A stretch of DNA of 64,000 bases, taken from positions 1,178,001-1,242,000 of the forward strand of contig NZ_AP025171.1 in NCBI RefSeq assembly GCF_003402535.2, given 5' to 3'. Each line of letters begins with the position of its first letter. The first letter of the stretch is position 1. The position numbers and the translations under genes were made by a program. This DNA is from Cupriavidus sp. P-10. GTDB taxonomy: Bacteria; Pseudomonadota; Gammaproteobacteria; Burkholderiales; Burkholderiaceae. This document shows, one piece after another, positions 45,175 through 53,393 of this stretch. The notes under the pieces are model-generated. The model had not been told where the DNA came from, did not search any database, and saw only the letters and a program-made list of their open reading frames with translations.

Positions 45175-46392
45175 TCAGGCATCGAGAGCTTGCGCGGCCT
45201 CCGGTGCCGCCTGCGTAGCCGAGGCAGGCCCGCTGTGCGCCACCACGCGGTTGCGCCCGCCCACCTTGGCGCGATACAGCGCCGCATCGGCAAGCGCGCT
45301 CAGTTGCGCCAGTGTCAGGCCCGGATGCCAGCCGGCCGTGCCGCCGCTGACGGTATAGCGCACGGTGTGGCTGTCGCCGTCCGACGCTACCGTCGTGACC
45401 GCATGACGCTGCACGCTGGCGCGGATGCGCTCCGCCACCGCACTGGCGCCGGCCTCAGCGGTTGCGGGCAACAGCACCATGAACTCTTCGCCGCCAAGAC
45501 GGCCCAGCAGGTCGCCGGGCCGCAGCTGCGCCGCCGCCAGCTTTGCGAACGCCTGCAGCACGGCATCGCCGGCGGCATGCCCGTAGGTATCGTTGACCGA
45601 CTTGAAATGGTCGATGTCGACGATCAGCAGCGCAGGGGCGGGCTTGCCGCCAGCAGCGCGCGCCAGCTCGCGCCGGGCACTTTCCTCGAACGCCTTGCGC
45701 GACAGCACGCCGGTCAGCGTGTCGGTATTGGCCACCGCTTCCAGCCGGCGCACGATGGCGTCATGGATCATCAGCACCGCGCCCATGGTCATCGCGGGCA
45801 TCACCAGTGCCCCCAGCGTCAGGAACACTGTGTTGAGCAGCATGGATTCCTGCATGTAGGGGTTGCCCAGCCACTGCAGCGCCGACAGCGTGCCGCGCAC
45901 CGCATGCCCGGTGGCGAAGAAGAGCGCAAAACAGGCGGTCGTGATGAAGAAGCGCGCGGACGTTCCGCGCGGTCGCCGGCGCAGCAAGGTCAGCCCGACC
46001 AGCGCGCAGAGCGCCGCGTGGAAGGCGGAGACGATCACGACGCGCGTGGTGAATTCGTCGACGGCATAGCGCCATACGATCACGCCGGCGGTGGTCACGG
46101 CCGTGGCCGCCACTAACCGCCGCCAGGGCGGCACGCCGCCGCAGAAGCGCACGCTGCCGGCGTAGAACAGCGCCAGCGAGCACGCCAGCGCAGCGTTGGC
46201 AACGCCGACCGACAACAGGTCCGGGATCATGCCGCGCATCGAGAACAGCACCAGCGCCCCGGTCGCGGTCAGGTTGGCGTTGCACCACTCACCGACGCCG
46301 GGCAGCCCGCAGCGCCGCAGCGACCACACGATGGCCAGCATCATGGCGCTGAGGGCGGTCGTGATGGTGAGCAGGGCAAATGGGACGGACAT
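45175..46392 (-). CDS. Membrane-bound diguanylate cyclase (GGDEF)
   Basis: A 405-aa protein. About six hydrophobic segments fill the first ~220 residues. The C-terminal GGDEF domain is intact: DTLTGVLSRKAF, DIDHFKSVNDTYGHAAGD, and active site RLGGEEF; an RxxD inhibitory site (RPGD) lies five residues upstream, so product feedback is expected. It would make cyclic di-GMP in response to an unknown membrane signal. ATG 46392 is preferred over an upstream in-frame start because the first membrane helix begins right after it. Confidence 0.9.
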   Translation of the reverse strand: MSVPFALLTITTALSAMMLAIVWSLRRCGLPGVGEWCNANLTATGALVLFSMRGMIPDLLSVGVANAALACSLALFYAGSVRFCGGVPPWRRLVAATAVTTAGVIVWRYAVDEFTTRVVIVSAFHAALCALVGLTLLRRRPRGTSARFFITTACFALFFATGHAVRGTLSALQWLGNPYMQESMLLNTVFLTLGALVMPAMTMGAVLMIHDAIVRRLEAVANTDTLTGVLSRKAFEESARRELARAAGGKPAPALLIVDIDHFKSVNDTYGHAAGDAVLQAFAKLAAAQLRPGDLLGRLGGEEFMVLLPATAEAGASAVAERIRASVQRHAVTTVASDGDSHTVRYTVSGGTAGWHPGLTLAQLSALADAALYRAKVGGRNRVVAHSGPASATQAAPEAAQALDA

Positions 46393-46551
46393 CGGACGGG
46401 GGCTGGGTACGCGGGGCTGGAATGCGCCGGTCGGGCGCAAACCGCAATGATACGGGGCGAGCAGGGCCCGCGGGCACCGGCAAGGGTGCTCCGTCGCGCT
46501 GTCCGTGGGATGTAAGGCCGCCGCCGCCTGTGCAGGCGGCGCGGCGCAAGC

Positions 46552-46689
46552 CTAGTCGGTTCGCCGCTGCGGTTTCTGGGGCTCGTCGGCGCGCAGCACC
46601 GGGTCGTTGCGCAACAGCCATCGCGCCGCGAACAGCAGCGCTGCCAGGCAGCCGAGGATATAGGCGCCGAGGGAGACGACGTGGTTCAT
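46552..46689 (-). CDS. Small single-pass membrane protein (45 aa)
   Basis: A short frame from ATG 46689: MNHVVSLGAYILGCLAALLF, then AARWLLRN and a hydrophilic tail rich in Pro, Gln and Arg. One transmembrane helix near residues 4-22 with basic residues after it (cytoplasmic side by the positive-inside rule). Codon third positions are GC-rich as in real genes here. A GGGG run lies upstream. A strong GC hairpin (GCCGCCTG-TG-CAGGCGGC, about 46524-46541) follows the stop. Confidence 0.5.
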   Translation of the reverse strand: MNHVVSLGAYILGCLAALLFAARWLLRNDPVLRADEPQKPQRRTD

Positions 46690-46808
46690 GATGTGACCCC
46701 ATCTTGTTCCGGCTCTGAGGCCGGTCGAGCTGCCATTATGGGATCGGGCCCGGCACCGGGCATCCCCTGTTTGGGGGCCGGTGTCGGGTTGCGTTGGCGC
46801 GCCGAGCG

Positions 46809-47651
46809 CTAGAGCTGTCCGGCGTGGTGCCGGATATGGTCGGCGATAAAGGTCGTGATGAAGTAATAGCCGTGGTCGTAGCCGCTGTGACGGCGCAGCA
46901 GCAGCGGCTGGCCCACGGCCTGGCAGGCGGCCTCGAACGCATCCGGATGCAACTGGGTCTGCAGGAACTGGTCATCCAGGCCCTGGTCGACCAGGATGCC
47001 GGCCGGGAACGGCGCACCTTGCTGGCGCACCATCAGCTCGGTGGCGTCAAACTGGGCCCAGGCCGAACGCTCGCTGCCGAGATAACCGGTGAAGGCCTTT
47101 TCGCCCCACGGGCAGCGCGTCGGCGCGGCGATCGGCGCGAACGCCGACACCGAGCGGAAGCGCTCCGGATGGCGCTGCGCCAGCACCAGCGCGCCGTGGC
47201 CGCCCATCGAATGCCCGAAGATCCCCACGCGCGAGGCCTCGCCGGGCAGCGCGGTGGTGACCAGGTCGAACAGTTCTTCGGCGACGTAGCTCTCCATGCG
47301 CCAGTGCTTGTTCCAGGGCGCCTCGGTGGCATCGACGTAGAAGCCCGCACCCACGCCGAAGTCCCACGCATCGGCCTCGCCTGCCACGCCCGCGCCGCGC
47401 GGGCTGGTGTCGGGCGCCACCAGCATCAGGCCGTGCTCGGCGGCAAAGCGCTGCGCGCCGGCCTTGATCATGAAGGTCTCTTCGGTGCAGGTCAGGCCGG
47501 CCAGGTAGAACAGCACCGGCACCTTCGCGCCGCCCTGTGCCTGTGGCGGCAGGAACACCGAGAAGCGCATCGGCAGCCCGATCGCCGCCGAATCATGGCG
47601 GTAGAAGCGCTGCACGCCCCCATGGCAGCCGTGTTGCGAGATCAGTTCCAT
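46809..47651 (-). CDS. fghA: S-formylglutathione hydrolase
   Basis: A 280-aa esterase-D-family serine hydrolase that releases formate and glutathione, second step of glutathione-dependent formaldehyde oxidation. Motifs: PVLFYLAGLTCTEETF, VAPDTSPRG, nucleophile elbow GIFGHSMGGHGAL, and the C-terminal histidine in SGYDHGYYFI. It lies 10 bp after the partner dehydrogenase on the same strand. Confidence 0.95.
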   Translation of the reverse strand: MELISQHGCHGGVQRFYRHDSAAIGLPMRFSVFLPPQAQGGAKVPVLFYLAGLTCTEETFMIKAGAQRFAAEHGLMLVAPDTSPRGAGVAGEADAWDFGVGAGFYVDATEAPWNKHWRMESYVAEELFDLVTTALPGEASRVGIFGHSMGGHGALVLAQRHPERFRSVSAFAPIAAPTRCPWGEKAFTGYLGSERSAWAQFDATELMVRQQGAPFPAGILVDQGLDDQFLQTQLHPDAFEAACQAVGQPLLLRRHSGYDHGYYFITTFIADHIRHHAGQL

Positions 47652-47661
47652 GGCGAGCGCC

Positions 47662-48768
47662 TCAGTACAGCACTACCGAGCGGATCGACTCGCCGCGCTT
47701 CATCAGGTCGAAGCCTTCGTTGATGCGCTCCAGCGGCAGCGTGTGCGTGATCAGGTCGTCGATATTGAGCTTGCCGTCCATGTACCAGTCGACGATCTTC
47801 GGCACATCGGTGCGGCCGCGCGCGCCGCCGAAGGCCGAGCCTTTCCACTCGCGCCCGGTCACCAGCTGGAACGGACGCGTCGAGATCTCGGCGCCGGCCT
47901 CGGCCACGCCGATGATGATCGACTTGCCCCAGCCCTTGTGGCAGCACTCCAGCGCCTGGCGCATGACCTGCGTGTTGCCGATGCATTCGAACGAGTAGTC
48001 CGCACCGCCGTCGGTCAGCTGGATGATGTGGTCGACCACGTTCTCGACCTGCTTCGGGTTGATGAAATGCGTCATGCCGAACTTGCGTGCCATGGCTTCG
48101 CGCGCCGGGTTCAGGTCCACGCCGATGATCTTGTCGGCGCCAACCATCTTCGCGGCCTGGATCACGTTCAGGCCGATGCCGCCGAGGCCGAACACCACCA
48201 CGTTGGCGCCGGCTTCCACCTTGGCCGTGAACAGCACCGCACCCACGCCGGTGGTGACGCCGCAGCCGATGTAGCAGACCTTGTCGAACGGCGCGTCGGG
48301 GCGGATTTTCGCCAGCGCGATCTCCGGCACCACGATGTGGTTGGCGAAGGTCGAGGTGCCCATGTAGTGGAAAATCGGCTTGCCGTCGATGGAGAAGCGC
48401 GAGGTGCCGTCCGGCATCAGGCCCTTGCCCTGCGTGGCGCGGATCGCCTGGCACAGGTTGGTCTTGCGCGACAGGCAGAACTTGCACTGGCGGCATTCTG
48501 GCGTGTACAGCGGAATCACGTGGTCGCCGGGCTTGAGCGAGGTCACGCCGGGGCCGACGTCGGTGACGATGCCGGCGCCTTCATGCCCCAGGATCGCCGG
48601 GAAAATGCCTTCCGGATCGGCGCCGGACAGCGTGTAGTAGTCGGTATGGCAGATACCGGTGGCCTTCACTTCCACCAGCACTTCCCCGGCGCGCGGGCCG
48701 TCCAGGTCCACGTCTTCGATGGTCAGCGGGGCGCCGGCTTTCCAGGCGATGGCGGCTTTGGTCTTCAT
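47662..48768 (-). CDS. frmA: S-(hydroxymethyl)glutathione dehydrogenase (class III alcohol dehydrogenase)
   Basis: A 368-aa zinc dehydrogenase oxidising the formaldehyde-glutathione adduct. Catalytic zinc region GICHTDYYTLSGADPEG and GHEGAGIV; structural zinc cysteines in CRQCKFCLSRKTNLC; Rossmann motif VFGLGGIGLNVIQAAKM. ATG 48768 is preceded by GGAGGACCCC, a strong site; an upstream in-frame ATG would add an unrelated stretch. Operon with fghA. The valine/methyl group chemistry next door does not make formaldehyde, so this is general detoxification. Confidence 0.95.
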   Translation of the reverse strand: MKTKAAIAWKAGAPLTIEDVDLDGPRAGEVLVEVKATGICHTDYYTLSGADPEGIFPAILGHEGAGIVTDVGPGVTSLKPGDHVIPLYTPECRQCKFCLSRKTNLCQAIRATQGKGLMPDGTSRFSIDGKPIFHYMGTSTFANHIVVPEIALAKIRPDAPFDKVCYIGCGVTTGVGAVLFTAKVEAGANVVVFGLGGIGLNVIQAAKMVGADKIIGVDLNPAREAMARKFGMTHFINPKQVENVVDHIIQLTDGGADYSFECIGNTQVMRQALECCHKGWGKSIIIGVAEAGAEISTRPFQLVTGREWKGSAFGGARGRTDVPKIVDWYMDGKLNIDDLITHTLPLERINEGFDLMKRGESIRSVVLY

Positions 48769-48898
48769 GGGGTCCTCCGGGGAAAAGATGTACGGATGGG
48801 CTCGGTGGCGGGCACAAGACACCGGCGACGCGGGCCCGAGCGCAAGACTATACGGCCATCCGGTGTCGGCAGGCCAGTGCCAGGCTTGAAAGCAGGGT

Positions 48899-50263
48899 TT
48901 AGCGCAAAGTCGTGGTCGCGCCTTCGGCCTCGGCGTGGAGGTTTGCCTCCCGCGGCGTCAGCTCGGTCTCGTGCCGACGCCCCAGCCACCATCCCAGCGC
49001 CGCCCATGCCAGCGCCAGCGCGGCGCCGGCCAGCGCGACCGTGGCAGGATGGCCGGAGATTGCGTCGATCGCGGTTTTCACCCAGGCGCTGACCGCATCG
49101 CCGGCACGATAGACGGCGGTGTCGATCACGTTCTTGGCCTTGTACTTGGCCTCGGGATCGACCACCGTGAACAGCATCTCGCGCCCGGGCCGCAGCAGCG
49201 CATATTCGCCCACGCGCCGCAGGATCATGACCCCGGCGAGCACGCCGAAGGTCGGCATCAGCGCCAGCACCACGAAGCCGGCGGCGACCGCCAGCGGCAC
49301 CGCGGTCAGCAGCAGCGTGACGCCATAGCGCCGCGCCATGCGGCCGGTGAAGAAGAGCTGGACCAGGATGGTCAGGGCCTGCACGGAGGCATCGAGCGCG
49401 CTGAAAACCTGGGTCTGCCGGGTGCGCTCGGGGAAGGCTTCGGCCACCAGCCGCGCCTGCTCGAAATACAGGAAGGTGCTGGCCGTGGCGAGCAGGATCA
49501 CGAACAGCCCGATGCCGAGCAGATAGCGCGAGCGCAGCAGCAACGCCAGCCCCGCCCACAGGCCGCCGCCGACCGGGTTGGCGGGGTCGCTGGCCGCATC
49601 GGCCGGCACTTCATGGCCCGCGCCGGCGCGGCGGCGCCAGCCGAACAGCCAGCCCACGCCTGGCAGCGTCGCCGCCAGCAGCACGGCGGACAACAGCATC
49701 AGCCCGGTCAGCCCGATCTGCGGCACCAGCCAGCCGCCCAGCATCGGCCCGGCCAGCCCGCCCGCGCTGGCCCCGGCGGCCAGCAGCGCGAACAGGCGCC
49801 GCGCCTGCTCGGGCCGGAACACGTCGGCCATCAGGCTCCATGCCACCGAGACCACGAACAGGTTGAACACCGACAGCCACACGTAGAACACGCGCGCCAG
49901 CCAGACATCGTCTGGCCACACACGCGTGGCGAAGGCGAAGGCGAGCAGGTTGGCGATAAAGAACGCGTAGACCCACGGCACGAAGCGCCGCCGCGGCAGC
50001 CGCGCGCATACGGCGCCGTATATCGGGATCGCGGCCAGCATGACCACGAAGGTGGCGGTGAACAGCCATTGCAGGTTCTTCACGCCGCCGGCGATGCCCA
50101 TGGTCTCGCGCACCGGGCGCAGCATGAAATAGCTGGCGAACAGGCAGAAGAAGAACAGGAAGCCCGCCACTACTGCGCCAGACTCGCCGGGGCGGATGCC
50201 GAAGCCGCGCCGCAGCCGTGCCAGGCCGCCGCCGGCGGGTGTGTCGCGATCGCGTTGGTCCAT
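48899..50263 (-). CDS. Major facilitator superfamily transporter
   Basis: A 454-aa protein with 12 probable membrane helices, among them GAVVAGFLFFFCLFASYFML, and the loop RPVRETMGIAGGVKNLQWLF. The loop and RRVGEYALLRPGREMLFTVV near helix 10 resemble carriers annotated as NTP/NDP-exchange-like MFS proteins in betaproteobacteria; substrate cannot be told. The C-terminal tail is acidic/Thr-rich. It starts 16 bp after the aldo-keto reductase stop, same strand, and could be cotranscribed. Confidence 0.8.
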   Translation of the reverse strand: MDQRDRDTPAGGGLARLRRGFGIRPGESGAVVAGFLFFFCLFASYFMLRPVRETMGIAGGVKNLQWLFTATFVVMLAAIPIYGAVCARLPRRRFVPWVYAFFIANLLAFAFATRVWPDDVWLARVFYVWLSVFNLFVVSVAWSLMADVFRPEQARRLFALLAAGASAGGLAGPMLGGWLVPQIGLTGLMLLSAVLLAATLPGVGWLFGWRRRAGAGHEVPADAASDPANPVGGGLWAGLALLLRSRYLLGIGLFVILLATASTFLYFEQARLVAEAFPERTRQTQVFSALDASVQALTILVQLFFTGRMARRYGVTLLLTAVPLAVAAGFVVLALMPTFGVLAGVMILRRVGEYALLRPGREMLFTVVDPEAKYKAKNVIDTAVYRAGDAVSAWVKTAIDAISGHPATVALAGAALALAWAALGWWLGRRHETELTPREANLHAEAEGATTTLR

Positions 50264-50278
50264 GCGGGCCGGTGCGCG

Positions 50279-51187
50279 TCAGGCCAGCAGCGCGGCGATG
50301 CGCTCGCGCTGGCCCGGATCCGGCATGCGCCCCAGCGCGGCGCCGAGGTTGTCGGCCATGTTGCGCGGCTTGGAGGTGGCGGGGATGGCGGCGGTCACGG
50401 CGGGGTGGCTGACGATGAATTTCAGGAACAGCTGGCCCCATGAGCCGCAGTCGATGTCGCCCGCCCACGGCGGCAGCGGCCGGTCCTTGACCGCGCGGAA
50501 CAGCCGGCCGTCCTGGAACGGGCGATTGACCAGCACCGCCACGCCGCGCTCCTGGCACAGCGGCAGCAGCGTTCGCTCTGCATTGCGTTCGGCCACCGAG
50601 TAGTTGATCTGCACGAAATCGACGCGCTCGTTGCGCACGATGCGCTCCAGCGCCTCGTGCGCGTCTTCGCGGTAGTGGGTGATGCCCAGGTAGCGGGTGC
50701 GGCCTTGCTCCTTCAGCTCGCGCAGGAAGCGCAGGTTGCCTTGCCAGTCGATCAGGTTGTGCACCTGCAGCAGGTCGACCTTGTCGACGCGCAGGTCGGC
50801 CAGCGAGCGCCCCCACTGCGCCTGCGCCGGGGCGCCGGACTGGGCCGAGATCTTGGTTGCAAGGAACACGCGCTGCCGGGCGTTGGCCGCGCGCAGCAGG
50901 TCGCCGGTCACTGCCTCGGCGCTGCCATAGCTGGGCGCGGTGTCGATGACCGAGCCTTCGGTGCGCAACAGCATCGCCATGACTTCAGCCAGCGGCTTGC
51001 GCTCGGTGGCTTCGCTGCTGACGTTGAAGGTGTCGGCCGTGCCCATGCCCACGACGGGCAGGGCCTCGGTGGTGCCGGGTATGTTGCGGCGCAAAGGCAC
51101 GGCCACGGTGGCGGCGCCGGCGGGCAGGGCGGCGGTGGCGGTCAGCCCGGCGGCCAGGGCCAGGAACGAGCGGCGGTCGATTGGCAT
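50279..51187 (-). CDS. Tat-exported aldo/keto reductase
   Basis: A 302-aa protein with a twin-arginine signal (DRRSFLALAAGLTATAAL, cleavage near AGAA), followed by an aldo-keto reductase barrel: VIDTAPSYGSAE (Asp and catalytic Tyr), ATKIS (catalytic Lys), DLLQVHNL and GITHYREDAHE. The Tat signal implies export after cofactor loading in the cytoplasm. ATG 51187 is chosen so that the signal starts correctly; an upstream start adds unrelated residues. Substrate unknown. Confidence 0.85.
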   Translation of the reverse strand: MPIDRRSFLALAAGLTATAALPAGAATVAVPLRRNIPGTTEALPVVGMGTADTFNVSSEATERKPLAEVMAMLLRTEGSVIDTAPSYGSAEAVTGDLLRAANARQRVFLATKISAQSGAPAQAQWGRSLADLRVDKVDLLQVHNLIDWQGNLRFLRELKEQGRTRYLGITHYREDAHEALERIVRNERVDFVQINYSVAERNAERTLLPLCQERGVAVLVNRPFQDGRLFRAVKDRPLPPWAGDIDCGSWGQLFLKFIVSHPAVTAAIPATSKPRNMADNLGAALGRMPDPGQRERIAALLA

Positions 51188-51341
51188 GGAAACGGTTCGA
51201 GGCGGGTCACACACTGGTTGACCTTAGGCGCTCGCCGCACCCTTGTAAACCGTTGCTTCAGTGCGCTTTCCGGCACGCCGCGCAGTGCGGGCACCGCCGC
51301 GCGCACCCTGCGGACGGGGTGCGCGGTACGTCTTTCGCGCC

Positions 51342-52703
51342 TCAGACCACCGTGGCCAGCCCCAGCGTCAGCAGCAGCGCCACCACCGAGATGATGGTCT
51401 CGCACACCGACCAGGTCTGGAAGGTCTGGGTCACGGTCATGTTGAAGTACTCCTTGACCAGCCAGAAGCCACCGTCGTTCACGTGCGACAGGATCAGCGA
51501 GCCGGCGCCGGTCGTCAGCACCAGCAGCTCGGGGCGGGTGCCCGGCACGCTGGCGGCGATCGGTGCGACGATGCCGGCGGCGGTGGTCATGGCGACCGTG
51601 GCCGAGCCGGTGGCGATGCGGATCATCACGGCGACCAGCCAGCCCAGCACCAGCACCGACACCTGCGCGCTGGTGGCGACATCGACGATGGCGGTGGAGA
51701 TCCCCGAGTCGCGCAGGATGCGGCCGAAGCCGCCGCCGGCGCCGACCACCAGCGTGATGATGGCGGTGGGCGCCACGCACTCGTTGGTGAACTTCAGGAT
51801 GGTCTCGCGATTGAACCCGCGCGCCTTGCCGAAGGTGTAGAAGCTCACCAGCGCGGCGATCAGCAGCGCCATCACCGAGTTGCCGATCAGCTTGAGAAAG
51901 TCGTTGGCAAAGGTCTTGGGCGTGGTGAAGACGTCGGCCCAACTGCCGATCAGCATCAGCATCACCGGCAGCAGGATGGTGAACACCGTGATGCCGAAGC
52001 TCGGCAATTCGTGCGATTCCTTGACGCGCTCATCCTCTTCGGTGAACTGGTCGGCCAGCGGGTTGACCGCGGGCAGCTTGACATAGCGGTCCATCAGCTT
52101 GGCAAACAGCGGGCCGGCGATGGCGGCCGTGGGAATGCCCACGATCAGCGCGTACATGATGGTCTTGCCAATGTCCGCGCCGTACGCGGTCACAGCCAGC
52201 AGCGCGGCCGGATGCGGCGGGATCAGGCCGTGCACCACCGACAGGCCGGCCACCATCGGAATGCCGACCACTACCATGGACGTGCCGGTGCGCTTGGCTA
52301 CGTTGAAGGCGATCGGCACCAGCAGCACGAAGCCGACCTCGAAGAACACCGGCAGGCCGACGATAAAGGCGATGGTCGCCATGGCCCAGTGCACATTCTT
52401 CGCGCCGAAGAAATCGATCAGCGTGTTGGCGATGCGTTCGGCGCCGCCCGACTCGGCCATCATCTTGCCGAGCATCGTGCCCAGGCCCACCACCAGCGCG
52501 ATATGGCCAAGGGTGCCGCCGACACCGGCTTCGAATGACTTGACGATGTCGCCCATCGGCATGCCCACGGCAAAGCCGAGCAGCACCGAGACGACGACCA
52601 GGGTAATGAAGGGGTTGAGCTTGTAGCGCGCGATCAGCACCACCAGGGCGATCACGGCGATCAGCGCATACACCAAGAGCGTGGTTCCGGTGACGGCACC
52701 CAT
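51342..52703 (-). CDS. GntP-family gluconate-type:H+ symporter
   Basis: A 453-aa permease with 12 or more hydrophobic segments. Family features: KLNPFITLVVVSVLLGFAVGMP, GLGTMLGKMMAESGGAERIA, FFEVGFVLLVPIAF, GLIPPHPAALLAV and GSLILSHVNDGGFWLVKEYF. GntP proteins import gluconate and related sugar acids. In this cluster the substrate may be an amino- or N-acylamino-sugar acid (inference). AAGGAG sits just before the ATG, which lies right behind a terminator-like hairpin. Confidence 0.92.
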   Translation of the reverse strand: MGAVTGTTLLVYALIAVIALVVLIARYKLNPFITLVVVSVLLGFAVGMPMGDIVKSFEAGVGGTLGHIALVVGLGTMLGKMMAESGGAERIANTLIDFFGAKNVHWAMATIAFIVGLPVFFEVGFVLLVPIAFNVAKRTGTSMVVVGIPMVAGLSVVHGLIPPHPAALLAVTAYGADIGKTIMYALIVGIPTAAIAGPLFAKLMDRYVKLPAVNPLADQFTEEDERVKESHELPSFGITVFTILLPVMLMLIGSWADVFTTPKTFANDFLKLIGNSVMALLIAALVSFYTFGKARGFNRETILKFTNECVAPTAIITLVVGAGGGFGRILRDSGISTAIVDVATSAQVSVLVLGWLVAVMIRIATGSATVAMTTAAGIVAPIAASVPGTRPELLVLTTGAGSLILSHVNDGGFWLVKEYFNMTVTQTFQTWSVCETIISVVALLLTLGLATVV

Positions 52704-52720
52704 ATTGTCTCCTTGCGTGG

Positions 52721-52742
52721 AAAAAAGGCCGCCTGTGGCGGC
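52721..52742 (-). terminator. Rho-independent terminator between ridA and gntP
   Basis: On the minus strand GCCGCC, loop ACA, GGCGGC is followed by C and six T. It lies downstream of ridA and only about 17 bp before the gntP ATG, so it either ends the ridA transcript or acts as an attenuator for gntP. Confidence 0.65.
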
Positions 52743-52756
52743 AGCAGAGGTTCAGG

Positions 52757-52903
52757 CTTGTTGTTTTCTCCCCTCTCCCACTTGCGGGAGAGGGGTTGGG
52801 AGAGAGGGGCGGGCGCGTGGCAAGCACCGTGGCGGCTCACTTCGTGGTGACGCCGGCCCTCTTCCCCGGCCCCTCTCCCGCGCGCGGGAGAGGGGAGCAA
52901 ACA
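52757..52903. repeat. Intergenic inverted-repeat element (REP/MITE-like), copy B
   Basis: Same structure as the element at 40998-41182: hairpin arms CCCCTCTCCC and GCGGGAGAGGGG at 52770-52795, and CCCCTCTCCCGC with GCGGGAGAGGGG at 52870-52895, outer ends TTGTTTTCTCC and AGCAAAC. The middle is shorter and diverged but keeps GGCAAGC and GCCGGCCCTCT. It lies downstream of ridA. Confidence 0.75.
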
Positions 52904-52936
52904 GTCGGGAAGCAGTCAATCAAGCAGGCAGCAGGC

Positions 52937-53329
52937 TCAGGCCGCCGGCTTCTTGTAGGCGATGCAGTCGACTTCGACCTTGCAGTCCACCACCATGCTC
53001 GATTGCACGCAGGCGCGTGCGGGCGGGTTTGCGCCGAAATATTCCTTGAAGATCTTGTTGAAAGAGGAAAAGTCGCGCGCATCGTCCAGCCAGACGCCGC
53101 AGCGGACCACGTGCTCGGGGCCGTAGCCGGCCTCGGCGAGGATCGCCAGCACGTTCTTGATGGCCTGGTGGGTCTGCGGCACGATGCCGCCGTCGATCAG
53201 CTCGCCGTTGACCATCGGCACCTGGCCGGAAACGTAGAGCCAGCCGTCGGCCGCCACTGCGCGGGCAAAGGGCATGTGTGCGCCACCCTGGCCGGTGCCG
53301 CCTTCCACGCCGAATCGTTTGATGTCCAT
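52937..53329 (-). CDS. RidA-family enamine/imine deaminase
   Basis: A 130-aa YjgF/YER057c/UK114 protein. It keeps the catalytic arginine region NPPARACVQSSMVV and the glutamate in KVEVDCIAY, so it is likely active on 2-aminoacrylate-type enamines and imines. Its position beside a D-serine-dehydratase-like PLP enzyme gene cluster fits, since such dehydratases release these intermediates. ATG 53329 is chosen over in-frame upstream codons as the usual RidA N-terminus. Confidence 0.9.
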   Translation of the reverse strand: MDIKRFGVEGGTGQGGAHMPFARAVAADGWLYVSGQVPMVNGELIDGGIVPQTHQAIKNVLAILAEAGYGPEHVVRCGVWLDDARDFSSFNKIFKEYFGANPPARACVQSSMVVDCKVEVDCIAYKKPAA

Positions 53330-53393
53330 GGGTACTCCTGGAATTTGTTGCCTGGGAAAAATCGAAAGAATCGAAGAAAAAAGGGGGAGCGAA

